NCBI RefSeq assembly: GCF_006335005.1
Contig: NZ_VDMP01000013.1
Coordinates: 1-44,013 of the forward strand
DNA: 44,013 nucleotides
Direction: 5' to 3'
Origin: Nocardioides albidus
GTDB taxonomy: Bacteria > Actinomycetota > Actinomycetes > Propionibacteriales > Nocardioidaceae
In this document: positions 9,169 through 17,359 of the stretch, piece by piece
Layout of the letters: every line of letters starts with the position of its first letter
Numbering within the stretch: position 1 is the stretch's first letter
Position numbers and translations under genes: made by a program
The notes under the pieces: generated by a model
Database searches by the model: none
What the model was told of the DNA's origin: nothing
What the model saw: only the letters and a program-made list of their open reading frames with translations

Positions 9169-10509
9169 TCACAGCACGGGCAGCATGCGGTCGCGCTCGA
9201 AGGCCGAGACCTGGCCGCGGTACTCGTCCCACTCGGCCCGCTTGTTGCGCAGGAAGTAGTCGAAGACCTGCTCCCCCAGGGTCTCGGCGAGCAGCTCGGA
9301 GTGCTCGGCGATCGCGATCGCGTCGTGCAGGCTCTTCGGCAGCGGCTCGATGCCGAGGCTGCGGCGCTCGCGCTCGGTGAGCGCCCACACGTCGTCCTCG
9401 GCCTCGCGGGGCAGCTCGTAGTCGTTCTCGATGCCCTTCAGCCCGGCGGCCAGCACCGCGGCGTACGCGAGATAGGGGTTGCAGGCTGAGTCGATGGTGC
9501 GCAGCTCCACGCGGGTGGACTGGCCCTTCATCGGCTTGTACATCGGCACCCGCACCATCGCGGAGCGGTTGTTGTGGCCCCAGCAGATGTACGACGGCGC
9601 CTCGCCGCCGAACATCATCCGCTTGTAGGAGTTGACCCACTGGTTGGTCACGACGCTGATCTCGCTGGCGTGGCGCAGGATGCCGGCGATGAACTGACGG
9701 CCGGTGCGGGAGAGCTGGTATTCGGCGCCCGCCTCGTAGAAGGCGTTCTGGTCGCCCTCGAAGAGCGAGAGGTGGGTGTGCATGCCCGAGCCGGGATGCG
9801 TGGTGAAGGGCTTGGGCATGAAGGTCGCCCAGATCCCCTGGCTCAGCGCGACCTCCCGGATCACGGTGCGGAAGGTCATGATGTTGTCGGCGGTGGTCAG
9901 CGCGTCGGCGTAGCGCAGGTCGATCTCCTGCTGGCCGGGGCCGCCCTCGTGGTGGCTGAACTCGACGGAGATGCCCATCGCCTCGAGCATGGTGATCGCC
10001 TCGCGGCGGAAGTCCGAGCCGTGCGAGTGCGCGGCGTGGTCGAAGTAGCCGCTGCGGTCGATCGGGACCGGCTCGTCACCCGAGCGGGGCTCGTCCTTGA
10101 ACAGGTAGAACTCGATCTCGGGGTGGGTGTAGAAGGTGAACCCCTGCTCGGCCGCCTTGCCGAGGGTCCGCTTGAGCACGTTGCGCGGGTCGGCGTACGA
10201 CGCGGAGCCGTCCGGCATCACGATGTCGCAGAACATCCGGGCCGTCGCCGGGCCCTCGGCGCTGCGCCACGGCAGGATCTGGAAGGTCGTCGGATCGGGC
10301 AGGGCGAGCATGTCGGCCTCGTAGACGCGCGCGAAGCCCTCGATCGCCGAGCCGTCGAACCCGATGCCCTCGGAGAACGCTCCCTCCAGCTCGGCCGGCG
10401 CCACCGCGACGGACTTGAGGAAGCCCAGCACGTCGGTGAACCACAGCCGCACGAACCGGACGTCGCGCTCCTCGAGCGCACGAAGGACGAAGTCCTCTTG
10501 CTTACCCAT
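9169..10509 (-). CDS. glnA2: Glutamine synthetase family protein, GlnA2-like (type I-alpha)
   Basis: 446 residues, the same length as mycobacterial GlnA2 and shorter than GlnA1 (about 478). Glutamine synthetase landmarks are intact: GFDGSAIEG (ammonium-site Asp), HPEIEFYLF, HHEGGPGQQEID, PGSGMHTHLSL, GGEAPSYICWGHNNRS and the RVELRTID arginines. At the position of the adenylylation loop it has NDYELPRE, with Tyr364 where the type I-beta consensus reads NLYDLPPE; modification by GlnE is uncertain. Streptomyces GlnA2 was shown to be a gamma-glutamylpolyamine synthetase, so the substrate here could be a polyamine rather than ammonia; the nearby agmatinase-family gene makes that worth testing. The ATG at 10509 has no good ribosome site, but a TAGGCT box lies 5 nt upstream. 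It heads the glnA2-glnE operon. Confidence 0.93.
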   Translation of the reverse strand: MGKQEDFVLRALEERDVRFVRLWFTDVLGFLKSVAVAPAELEGAFSEGIGFDGSAIEGFARVYEADMLALPDPTTFQILPWRSAEGPATARMFCDIVMPDGSASYADPRNVLKRTLGKAAEQGFTFYTHPEIEFYLFKDEPRSGDEPVPIDRSGYFDHAAHSHGSDFRREAITMLEAMGISVEFSHHEGGPGQQEIDLRYADALTTADNIMTFRTVIREVALSQGIWATFMPKPFTTHPGSGMHTHLSLFEGDQNAFYEAGAEYQLSRTGRQFIAGILRHASEISVVTNQWVNSYKRMMFGGEAPSYICWGHNNRSAMVRVPMYKPMKGQSTRVELRTIDSACNPYLAYAAVLAAGLKGIENDYELPREAEDDVWALTERERRSLGIEPLPKSLHDAIAIAEHSELLAETLGEQVFDYFLRNKRAEWDEYRGQVSAFERDRMLPVL

Positions 10510-10591
10510 GGGCGCAGCCTAGTGACGTGCCATGACGTGCGTGTTGCAGCAGCGACCTTTGGTGAAACATCTCCGATCTCTGCCGGGGGGT

Positions 10592-10608
10592 CCCGGGACC
10601 ATGGTCCC
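10592..10608 (+). promoter_or_regulatory. Second copy of the shared 17-bp palindromic element
   Basis: CCCGGGACCATGGTCCC lies 46 nt before the ATG of the secreted repeat protein. It is part of a perfect 18-bp palindrome (10593-10610) and differs by one base from the element at 3980-3996. It sits in the divergent gap with glnA2 and could in principle act on either gene. Confidence 0.45.
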
Positions 10609-10654
10609 GGCCGGGAGGACCCGACCCTCGCAGTGAGAAACAGTGGGAGAACGC

Positions 10655-11383
10655 ATGTCTGTCTGGAAGAGCCGCACCGCCGCCGTCGCCGTCGGCGCCA
10701 CCATCGCCGTGGGCCTGGGGGCGAGCGGCTCCGTCGCCGCCGACCTGATCACGTCGAAGGACATCAAGAACGAGACGATCAGGTCCAAGGACGTCAAGGA
10801 CGGCACGCTCAAGGGCAAGGACGTCAAGGACGGCGCCCTCACCGGCGCGGACCTCACGGACGGCTCGATCGGCCTCGCCGACCTCGCGCCCGCCGCCCGC
10901 AGCGGAGCCGCGCCGGGCATCGGCATCAACGGCACCGAGGTCGCCACACTGGCCGACGACGTCGTCATCGCCAAGATCGGCGGGCCGATCAACGACAACA
11001 ACACCGACCTCCACACGGCGCTGACCCTGCCGGCGGGCCAGTACCTCGTCACGGTGGACGGCGCCGTCGAGAGCTCCGCCGACGCTGTCGCGCCCATGAT
11101 CGACGTCTTCCCGCAGCTCTCGCTGTGGCTCGACAAGAACGGCGACGGCGAGTTCCGGTGGCAGGACGGCGAGGGCGACATCAGCCCCAACACGCTGATG
11201 CCGGCGGTCAAGAACCGGCACCGCTCGATCAGCGGCACCACGGTGATCACCCTGACCGCGACGACCAAGGTGGGCCTGCTCGCGTTCGGCTACGCCAGCG
11301 ACCAGAGCGCCGCCCGCAGCGGCGACCAGCCCGACGCCATCAAGGTCACCTCGGCCACCCTGACCGCGACCCCGCTGAGCTGA
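10655..11383 (+). CDS. Secreted protein with N-terminal decapeptide repeats, unknown function
   Basis: 242 residues. A signal peptide (about 1-30, with a VGLGASGSVAA-type core) is followed by five imperfect ten-residue repeats (about 30-80) of the type KDVKDGTLKG. These resemble the DxxDGTL repeats of other secreted actinobacterial proteins. The remaining 160 residues look like a beta-rich domain that includes an acidic DKNGDGEF segment resembling a calcium-binding loop. The ATG at 10655 was preferred over the GTG at 10643 because GGGAGA ends 4 nt before it. No catalytic motif was seen. The 3' end overlaps the convergent PucR gene by 38 bp. Confidence 0.8.
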   Translation: MSVWKSRTAAVAVGATIAVGLGASGSVAADLITSKDIKNETIRSKDVKDGTLKGKDVKDGALTGADLTDGSIGLADLAPAARSGAAPGIGINGTEVATLADDVVIAKIGGPINDNNTDLHTALTLPAGQYLVTVDGAVESSADAVAPMIDVFPQLSLWLDKNGDGEFRWQDGEGDISPNTLMPAVKNRHRSISGTTVITLTATTKVGLLAFGYASDQSAARSGDQPDAIKVTSATLTATPLS

Positions 11384-12872
11384 CCACAGGGCCGGTCCGG
11401 GTCACCTGCAGCGCGAACCACAGGTCGAAGCGGGTCTCGACGTCCTCGAGATCCCGGCCGAGCAGCTGCGCGGCGCGGTTGATCCGCTGGCGCAGCGTGT
11501 GGCGGTGCAGGCCGAGCTCGTGCGCGGCGGGGTCGAAGTGGCCGTGGTGGTCGAGCCAGGTCTTCAGGGAGCCGCGCAGGTCGACCCCCGACTCCGCGGT
11601 GTAGGCGTCGAGCGGCGCGAGGAACTCCTCGGCGAAGGATCGCGCGGCGCGGGGGTCGGCCACGGAGAGCGCGCCCCGGGTCAGGTCGGCGTAGCGGACG
11701 ACGCGCACACCGCGGCCCGCGGCGATGTCGCAGGCGCGCTCGGCGTCGTCGAAGGCGGCGCGCAGGTGGCGCGGCTCGACCGGCCGGGAGGCGCCGAGCG
11801 CGAGCGACTCGCGGCCGGCGAGGGCCGCCTCGATGTCGACGCCCGCGGCCACGAGCGCGTAGGCGAGGTCGCCGATGAGCCCGGCGAGCGCGCGCTCCTC
11901 CCCCAGGTCCTGCAGCTCCTCGCACCACGCGACGAGCTGCTCCCGCGGACCGCGGGCGGCGACGACGACCAGCGGTCCCGCCGCGAGCAGACCCTCGCTG
12001 AGGACCGCGAGCTCGTCGGGCGCGGGCGCCGCGCCGGTGCGGACCAGCCGGATGAGCGCCGCCTGCCGCAGGCGGCGCTGGGCGGTCGGGGACTCCTGGT
12101 CGAGCCCGAAGGACAAGATGGCCGCGGCCCCGGCCACGAGCTCGCGCTGCAGCGTGCTCATCGCGGCGTCGGTGCTGACGACGAGCACCCCGCGGGCCGC
12201 GCGCCCGTTGCCCAGCGCCTGCAGCGCGATGTGCCGGCCGTCCTCGACGATCGACGTGGCGGCCTGGTTCGCGGCGCGGATCCGACTGATCTCGGATCCG
12301 AGCGCGGGGAGCAGGTCGGTGGCCTCCTCGCTGCTCCACTCCCGCACCCGGCCGGTCCCGTCGACCAGGAGCACGTCGCCGGCGACCTGCGTCGCGAGCG
12401 TCTGCACCACGCCGCGCGGCCCGGTGACCCGCGCGGCACGGGAGAGGTCCTGGTGGGCGCGGTGCACATGGAGGTGCTCGGCGCGCTCCTCGGCGACGAG
12501 GATCTCGGCCAGCGCCCGGATGACGGCGACGAACGGGGTCGCCTCGGCGACCTCGAGCAGCGTCAGCCCCGCCCTCGCGGCCGCATCGACGAGCGGCTCG
12601 GGCGTGGAGTCGGCGACCACGCCGGCCCCGAAGCCGAGGGCCACGACGCCCGCGGCGACCAGCCGGTCGACGTACTCGTCGAGCGAGGCGAGGTCGCTGG
12701 GCAGCCACATGCCGGTGGTGAGGACGAGCTCGCCGCCCATGAGGTACTTCGTCGGGTCGACCAGCTCGCTGACCGCGACGGAGTGCACCGGACGCTCGGA
12801 GGCCTCGTCACCGGTGAGGACCTTGAGCTGGAGCCCGGGATGGCCGACGAGGGTTGCGAGGGCGACCACCAT
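11346..12872 (-). CDS. PucR-family transcriptional regulator
   Basis: 508 residues. The N-terminal PucR domain (about 1-120) begins with the usual LATLVGHPGLQLKVLTG and contains the YLMGGELVLTTGMWL segment. A central region resembling a GGDEF-derived sensor follows. The C-terminal helix-turn-helix (LGLHRHTLRQRINRAAQLLG) is the PucR HTH_30 type. PucR proteins usually activate catabolism of nitrogen compounds such as purines, GABA or guanidino compounds in response to the substrate. The gene is divergent from the agmatinase-family gene across a 186-bp gap with two similar 11-bp palindromes, so it very probably controls that operon. The ATG at 12872 gives the canonical family N-terminus; longer frames run into non-coding DNA. 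Confidence 0.93.
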   Translation of the reverse strand: MVVALATLVGHPGLQLKVLTGDEASERPVHSVAVSELVDPTKYLMGGELVLTTGMWLPSDLASLDEYVDRLVAAGVVALGFGAGVVADSTPEPLVDAAARAGLTLLEVAEATPFVAVIRALAEILVAEERAEHLHVHRAHQDLSRAARVTGPRGVVQTLATQVAGDVLLVDGTGRVREWSSEEATDLLPALGSEISRIRAANQAATSIVEDGRHIALQALGNGRAARGVLVVSTDAAMSTLQRELVAGAAAILSFGLDQESPTAQRRLRQAALIRLVRTGAAPAPDELAVLSEGLLAAGPLVVVAARGPREQLVAWCEELQDLGEERALAGLIGDLAYALVAAGVDIEAALAGRESLALGASRPVEPRHLRAAFDDAERACDIAAGRGVRVVRYADLTRGALSVADPRAARSFAEEFLAPLDAYTAESGVDLRGSLKTWLDHHGHFDPAAHELGLHRHTLRQRINRAAQLLGRDLEDVETRFDLWFALQVTRTGPVVSSAGSRSGWPR

Positions 12873-12918
12873 GTCCGGACCGTACAGCGGCCCACCGTCC
12901 AGCGGAAGTGATCCGCGG

Positions 12919-12959
12919 GCCATGGTGGCGCGAGCACCCCGACCACCCGCCACAGTGGC
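12919..12959. promoter_or_regulatory. Twin palindromes in the pucR / hydrolase divergent promoter region
   Basis: GCCATGGTGGC (12919-12929) and GCCACAGTGGC (12949-12959) share the GCCA...GTGGC frame and are spaced 30 bp start to start, about three helical turns. This is the expected layout for a dimeric or tetrameric regulator, so they are candidate PucR operators. Evidence is symmetry and position only. Confidence 0.4.
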
Positions 12960-13058
12960 AGGCCGTCGCCGTCTCACCGTGCCGGTCTGGCGATAGCGCG
13001 CGGGGTGACCTGGCTCACAGAATGCTCGGACGGCTCCGAACGACCCGGGAGGGTGAAG

Positions 13059-14009
13059 ATGAGTGAGCAGCCCGTCGGACCGATCGACGCCTCGCAGGTG
13101 CCCCGCTATTGCGGGCCGTCGACCTTCGCCCGCCTCCCCGAGATCCGCGACGTCGACCGCGCGGACGTCGCGGTGGTCGGCATCCCCTTCGACTCCGGAG
13201 TCTCGTACCGGCCGGGAGCCCGCTTCGGTCCCAGCCACATCAGGGCCTCGTCCAAGCTGCTGCGCCCGTTCCACCCGCCGCTGGGCGTCTCGCCGTTCGC
13301 GACCCTCCAGGTGGCCGACGCCGGCGACATCGCGGTCAACCCCTTCGACCTCGAGGATGCGATCGCCGGCATCGAGCGCGGCGCGGACGCGCTGAAGGAG
13401 CGGGCCGACCGGGTGCTGACCCTCGGCGGCGACCACACCATCGCGCTGCCCCTGCTGCGCTCGCTGCACCGCACCCACGGACCCATCTCGGTGCTGCACT
13501 TCGACGCGCATCTCGACACCTGGGACACCTACTTCGGCGCGCCGTACACCCACGGCACGCCGTTCCGCCGCGCCAGCGAGGAGGGACTGCTGGACCCGGA
13601 GGGCTGCCTGCACATGGGCATCCGCGGCCCGCTCTACGACGCCGCGGACCTCACCGACGACGCGGCCCTGGGCTTCGCCATCGTCCGCGCCGACGACTAC
13701 GAGACCGACGGGCTGGCGACCGCGATCGAGCGGATGGTGGCCCGCCTGGGCGACCGTCCGGTCTACGTGTCCATCGACATCGACGTCCTCGACCCGGCGC
13801 ACGCCCCGGGCACGGGCACCCCGGAGGCCGGCGGGCTCACCAGCCGCGAGCTGCTGCACACCCTGCGCGCCCTGGTCGGCCGCAACGTGGTCGGAGCCGA
13901 CATCGTCGAGGTCGCGCCCGCCTACGACCATGCCGAGATCACCGGGATCGCGGCCAGCCACGTCGCCTACGAGCTGCTCTCCGTGGTGGCGCGCAACGCC
14001 GCGATCTGA
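13059..14009 (+). CDS. Agmatinase / ureohydrolase family enzyme
   Basis: 316 residues, the usual length for agmatinase-type ureohydrolases. The dinuclear manganese ligands are present: GGDHT (H126), DAHLD (D149, H151, D153) and SIDIDVLDP (D240, D242). The enzyme should hydrolyse a guanidino compound to an amine and urea. The family includes agmatinase, guanidinobutyrase, guanidinopropionase and guanidine hydrolases, and sequence alone does not settle the substrate. The ATG at 13059 has GGGAGGG 5 nt upstream; a GTG two codons earlier is possible. It is the first gene of a run with a symporter (43 nt on), an ATP-grasp protein and a serine hydrolase, facing a PucR regulator, which supports uptake and breakdown of a nitrogen-rich small molecule. 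Confidence 0.92.
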   Translation: MSEQPVGPIDASQVPRYCGPSTFARLPEIRDVDRADVAVVGIPFDSGVSYRPGARFGPSHIRASSKLLRPFHPPLGVSPFATLQVADAGDIAVNPFDLEDAIAGIERGADALKERADRVLTLGGDHTIALPLLRSLHRTHGPISVLHFDAHLDTWDTYFGAPYTHGTPFRRASEEGLLDPEGCLHMGIRGPLYDAADLTDDAALGFAIVRADDYETDGLATAIERMVARLGDRPVYVSIDIDVLDPAHAPGTGTPEAGGLTSRELLHTLRALVGRNVVGADIVEVAPAYDHAEITGIAASHVAYELLSVVARNAAI

Positions 14010-14052
14010 TCCCTCTCCCCCATCCGCAGGACCGACGCGAAAGGACGGCGTC

Positions 14053-15525
14053 ATGGACAAGGCGATCGTCATCGTCTACATCATCAGCATGATCGGCTTC
14101 GGCTTCGTCGGGAAGGCGAAGGCGACGACCGAGTCAGACTTCCTGGTGGCCGGGCGTCGCCTCGGCCCGGCGCTGTACGGCGGGACGATGGCCGCGATCG
14201 TGCTCGGCGGCGCGTCGACGATCGGCGGCGTGGGTCTCGGCTACGAGTACGGCCTGTCGGGCATGTGGCTGGTGGTCAGCATCGGCATGGGCATCCTGCT
14301 GCTGAGCCTGCTCTTCGCCCACCGGATCCAGCGACTGCGCATCTACACCGTCAGCCAGATGCTGACCCTGCGCTACGGGCCGGGCTCGCACGTGCTGTCC
14401 GGGGTGGTGATGTGCGCCTACACCCTGATGTTGGCGACGACCTCGACGATCGCCTACGCGACGATCTTCTCGGTGCTCTTCGACATGGGCAAGGTGCCGG
14501 CCATCATGATCGGCGGCGGCACGGTCATCCTCTACTCCGCGCTGGGCGGCATGTGGTCGATCACGCTGACCGACTTCGTCCAGTTCTTCATCAAGACGAT
14601 CGGCATCTTCTTCATCCTGGTCCCGGTCGCCCTCGTCAAGGCGGACGGCTGGGGCGGCGTCACCGAAGGCTTCGAGAAGGTCACCGGGCACTCCGGCACG
14701 GACCTCACCGCCATCGGCGGGCAGACGATCATCACCTACTTCGTCATCTACACCTTCGGGCTCCTCATCGGCCAGGACATCTGGCAGCGCGTCTTCACCG
14801 CCAAGACCCCCGGGGTGGCGCGCTGGGCCGGCACCGCGGCCGGCGTCTACTGCCTCGCCTACGCCTTCGCCGGCTCCGTGATCGGCATGTCCGCCCGCGT
14901 CCTGCTGCCGGCCGGGGACGCCGCGGTGAAGGACGACGCCTTCGCGGCCTTCGTCGAGTTCGCGCTGAACCCGGTGCTCGCCGGGCTCGTCCTGGCCGCG
15001 GCGCTGGCCGCGGTGATGTCGACCTCCAGCGGGGCCCTGATCGCAAGCGCGACGGTCGCCCGGCAGGACATCGTCCAGCTGATCCGCGGCGCCGCCGGCC
15101 ACGAGGACACCGGCGACGAGCACGACCACGTGACCGGCAACCGGCTCTACCTGATCGCCTTCGGCATCGTGATGATCGCCCTCGCCTGCGTCCTGCAGGA
15201 CGTCGTGGCCGCTCTGACCGTGGCCTACGACATCCTCGTCGGCGGCCTCCTCGTCGCGATCCTCGGCGGCCTGGTCTGGCGGCGTGGCAACAACCGGGGC
15301 GCCCTGGTCTCGATCGGGGTCGGCGTGGCGGTCACCCTCGCCACGATGCTGATCGTCGGCGACATCTACGCCAACGAGCCGATCTACTACGGCCTGGCCG
15401 CCTCGGCGCTCTCCTACATCGTCACCAGCCTCCTCACCCCGCCCACCGACCCGGTGGTCATGGCGGAGTGGGACGCTCGCAACGCCGGCACGAGCACCGA
15501 GGTGCCCGCCGCCGAGCCGGCCTGA
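14053..15525 (+). CDS. Sodium:solute symporter (SSS family)
   Basis: 490 residues with about 13 transmembrane helices. It has SSS landmarks: an ESDFLVAGRRLG segment after helix 1, the GGASTIGGVGLGYEYG region, FVQFFIKTIGIFFI, and the MSTSSGALIASATV segment typical of the sodium site in helix 8. Members import amino acids, nucleobases, urea, polyamines or organic acids with sodium. The ATG was chosen because AAAGGA lies about 8 nt upstream and the first helix follows at once. The position between the ureohydrolase and the ATP-grasp gene suggests it imports the pathway substrate, but the substrate cannot be read from the sequence. A His/Asp-rich cytoplasmic loop (EDTGDEHDHVTG) lies near residue 360. 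Confidence 0.93.
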   Translation: MDKAIVIVYIISMIGFGFVGKAKATTESDFLVAGRRLGPALYGGTMAAIVLGGASTIGGVGLGYEYGLSGMWLVVSIGMGILLLSLLFAHRIQRLRIYTVSQMLTLRYGPGSHVLSGVVMCAYTLMLATTSTIAYATIFSVLFDMGKVPAIMIGGGTVILYSALGGMWSITLTDFVQFFIKTIGIFFILVPVALVKADGWGGVTEGFEKVTGHSGTDLTAIGGQTIITYFVIYTFGLLIGQDIWQRVFTAKTPGVARWAGTAAGVYCLAYAFAGSVIGMSARVLLPAGDAAVKDDAFAAFVEFALNPVLAGLVLAAALAAVMSTSSGALIASATVARQDIVQLIRGAAGHEDTGDEHDHVTGNRLYLIAFGIVMIALACVLQDVVAALTVAYDILVGGLLVAILGGLVWRRGNNRGALVSIGVGVAVTLATMLIVGDIYANEPIYYGLAASALSYIVTSLLTPPTDPVVMAEWDARNAGTSTEVPAAEPA

Positions 15526-15582
15526 CGGATCCCGGTCACCGTTCGTCACCGTTCTCTCCCAACCGGCAAGAAGGAGTCCCCC

Positions 15583-17328
15583 ATGAGCACCCCACCGTCT
15601 CGTCGTCCCGCCGCCAAGGCCACCGCGAAGAAGGCCACCGCGAAGAAGACGACCGCGAAGAAGACGTCGGCCAAGAAGGCACCTGCCCCGAGGACGACCA
15701 AGAAGGCGGCACCGGAGCCGGTGACCCCCGAGCCCGTCGAGGAGTACCACGAGCCGCCGGGCACCGAGCCGGTCCCGACCCTGGGCACCGACGCGGCGTT
15801 CGCTCCCGCGGCGCCGCCCGTCCCCCGTCGTCGTACCCTGCGCAACATGTCGGAGGTGCGGCACTTCTTCCGCACCAACGACGTTCCCGTCTACTTCATC
15901 GGCGCCACGCCGTTCAACCTGCTCGGCCTGGACCGGTGGGTGCGCAACTTCACCTATGTCACCTACTACGACGCGTGGGACGGCGCGCACCCGCGGGTGT
16001 TCACGCCCACCAACAAGCCCTACGTCGAGTTCGAGTCGGGCGAGGACATCAACAACTGGCTGCTGTGCAACGCCGAGGTGCGGGCGTTCATCGCGGCCCG
16101 CCAGGCGCAGACGGGCACGGGCGAGCGGCCGAAGATCGCGATGGTGTTCTTCGACGAGGAGACCGAGCGGATCTGCGACGAGCTCGGCTACGACCTGATC
16201 CTGCCCTCGGCCGAGCTCCGCACCCGGCTGGACTCCAAGCTGGTCACCACCCGCCTCGGCAACGAGGTCGGCGTGCCGAGCGTGCCCAACGTGATGGCGA
16301 GCGTCGACTCGTGGGACCAGCTCGTGGCGGCCGCCGAGGACGCCGGCCTGGGAACCGACCTCGTCGTGCAGACGGCGTACGGCGACTCGGGCAAGACGAC
16401 CTTCTTCATCGCGTCCGAGGCCGACTGGACCGCCCACGCCGACGACATCGTCGGCGAGGAGGTCAAGGTGATGAAGCGCATCGACAACCGTCCGGTCGCC
16501 GTCGAGGCGGTGCTGACGTCGTGCGGCACGGTGGTCGGTCCGTTCATGTCCGAGCTGACCGGGCACCGCAAGCTGACCCCCTACCGCGGCGGCTGGTGCG
16601 GCAACGAGATGTACCCCGAGGTGCTGACCGGCGAGCTGCGGGCGCGCGCCGCCGACCTGGTCCGCCGCCTCGGCGACCGCCTCGGCCAGGAGGGCTACCG
16701 CGGCTTCTTCGAGGTCGACGTGCTCGTCGACGTCGACACCGACGAGGTCTACCTCGGCGAGCTGAACCCGCGGATCAGCGGCGCGTCGGCCATCACCAAC
16801 GTCACCGCCGGCGCGTACGCCGACGTACCGCTCTTCCTCTTCCACCTGCTCGAATACCTCGACGTCGAGATCGACCTCGACGTCGACGAGATCAACGAGC
16901 GCTGGCAGGAGCTCGCCGCCGTCGACCTCTGGTCGCAGATGATCATCAAGGAGACCTCGCCGGTGGTCGAGCTGATCGGGACGGCGGCGCCGACCGGGCA
17001 GTACACGCTCGACGCGTCCGGCGCGCTCGTCTTCCGGCGGGCGGCGCTCGACTGGCACCAGCTGCAGAACGAGAGCGAGGCCTTCTTCCTGCGCATCTAC
17101 GGGCCCGGGGACTACCGCTGGAAGGGTGCCGACCTCGGCGTCCTGGTCACGAAGGGACGGCTGCAGACCGGCCGTCCCGGCGAACCGGCGGGGCTGACCA
17201 TCCGGGCCCGGCACCTCATCGACTCGATCCGCGCGCAGTACTCCGGGACGCCGATGATGCCGCCGGCGGGGTCGGCGGGTCCCGGCGAGACCGATCTCAC
17301 CTCGGTCGGCTCCGTTGGCAAGGGGTAG
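15583..17328 (+). CDS. ATP-grasp ligase with N-terminal Lys/Ala-rich histone-H1-like tail
   Basis: 581 residues. Residues about 9-48 are a repeated basic tail (units such as ATAKK, TTAKK, TSAKK) followed by a Pro/Glu-rich linker to about 85. The rest is an ATP-grasp domain: the nucleotide-binding lysine region VVQTAYGDSGKTTFF, then FFEVDVLVD and GELNPRISGAS with the metal-binding Glu and Asn. Related proteins are often annotated as biotin carboxylases, but no biotin-carrier or carboxyltransferase partner is here, so an amide-forming carboxylate-amine ligase is more likely. The ATG has AAGGAG about 7 nt upstream. It lies 57 nt after the symporter gene and 31 nt before the serine hydrolase gene. 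The substrate and the role of the basic tail are unknown. Confidence 0.85.
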   Translation: MSTPPSRRPAAKATAKKATAKKTTAKKTSAKKAPAPRTTKKAAPEPVTPEPVEEYHEPPGTEPVPTLGTDAAFAPAAPPVPRRRTLRNMSEVRHFFRTNDVPVYFIGATPFNLLGLDRWVRNFTYVTYYDAWDGAHPRVFTPTNKPYVEFESGEDINNWLLCNAEVRAFIAARQAQTGTGERPKIAMVFFDEETERICDELGYDLILPSAELRTRLDSKLVTTRLGNEVGVPSVPNVMASVDSWDQLVAAAEDAGLGTDLVVQTAYGDSGKTTFFIASEADWTAHADDIVGEEVKVMKRIDNRPVAVEAVLTSCGTVVGPFMSELTGHRKLTPYRGGWCGNEMYPEVLTGELRARAADLVRRLGDRLGQEGYRGFFEVDVLVDVDTDEVYLGELNPRISGASAITNVTAGAYADVPLFLFHLLEYLDVEIDLDVDEINERWQELAAVDLWSQMIIKETSPVVELIGTAAPTGQYTLDASGALVFRRAALDWHQLQNESEAFFLRIYGPGDYRWKGADLGVLVTKGRLQTGRPGEPAGLTIRARHLIDSIRAQYSGTPMMPPAGSAGPGETDLTSVGSVGKG

Positions 17329-17346
17329 TTCGGCGGAGCAGGCGAC

Positions 17347-17352
17347 TAGCAT
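17347..17352 (+). promoter_or_regulatory. Possible -10 box for leaderless serine hydrolase mRNA
   Basis: TAGCAT lies 7 nt before the chosen GTG at 17360, which has no ribosome site at normal distance. A TTGGCA (17315-17320) is present but 26 bp upstream, too far for a normal -35, so the box is tentative. Confidence 0.3.
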
Positions 17353-17359
17353 CCATGAG

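Noticed and set aside
6009..9380. Plus-strand open frame of over 1,100 codons opposite glnE
   Set aside because: Antisense to an unmistakable glnE with both catalytic motifs; composition is that of a high-G/C shadow.
10510..10654. Possible GlnR box in the glnA2 upstream region
   Set aside because: GAAAC half-sites occur (in GTGAAAC and GAGAAAC), but the partner GTNAC half-site is not found at the required 6-bp spacing.
15583..17328. Annotation of the ATP-grasp protein as biotin carboxylase
   Set aside because: No biotin-carrier domain, carboxyltransferase partner or biotin carboxylase C-terminal domain was seen; only the general ATP-grasp core supports it.
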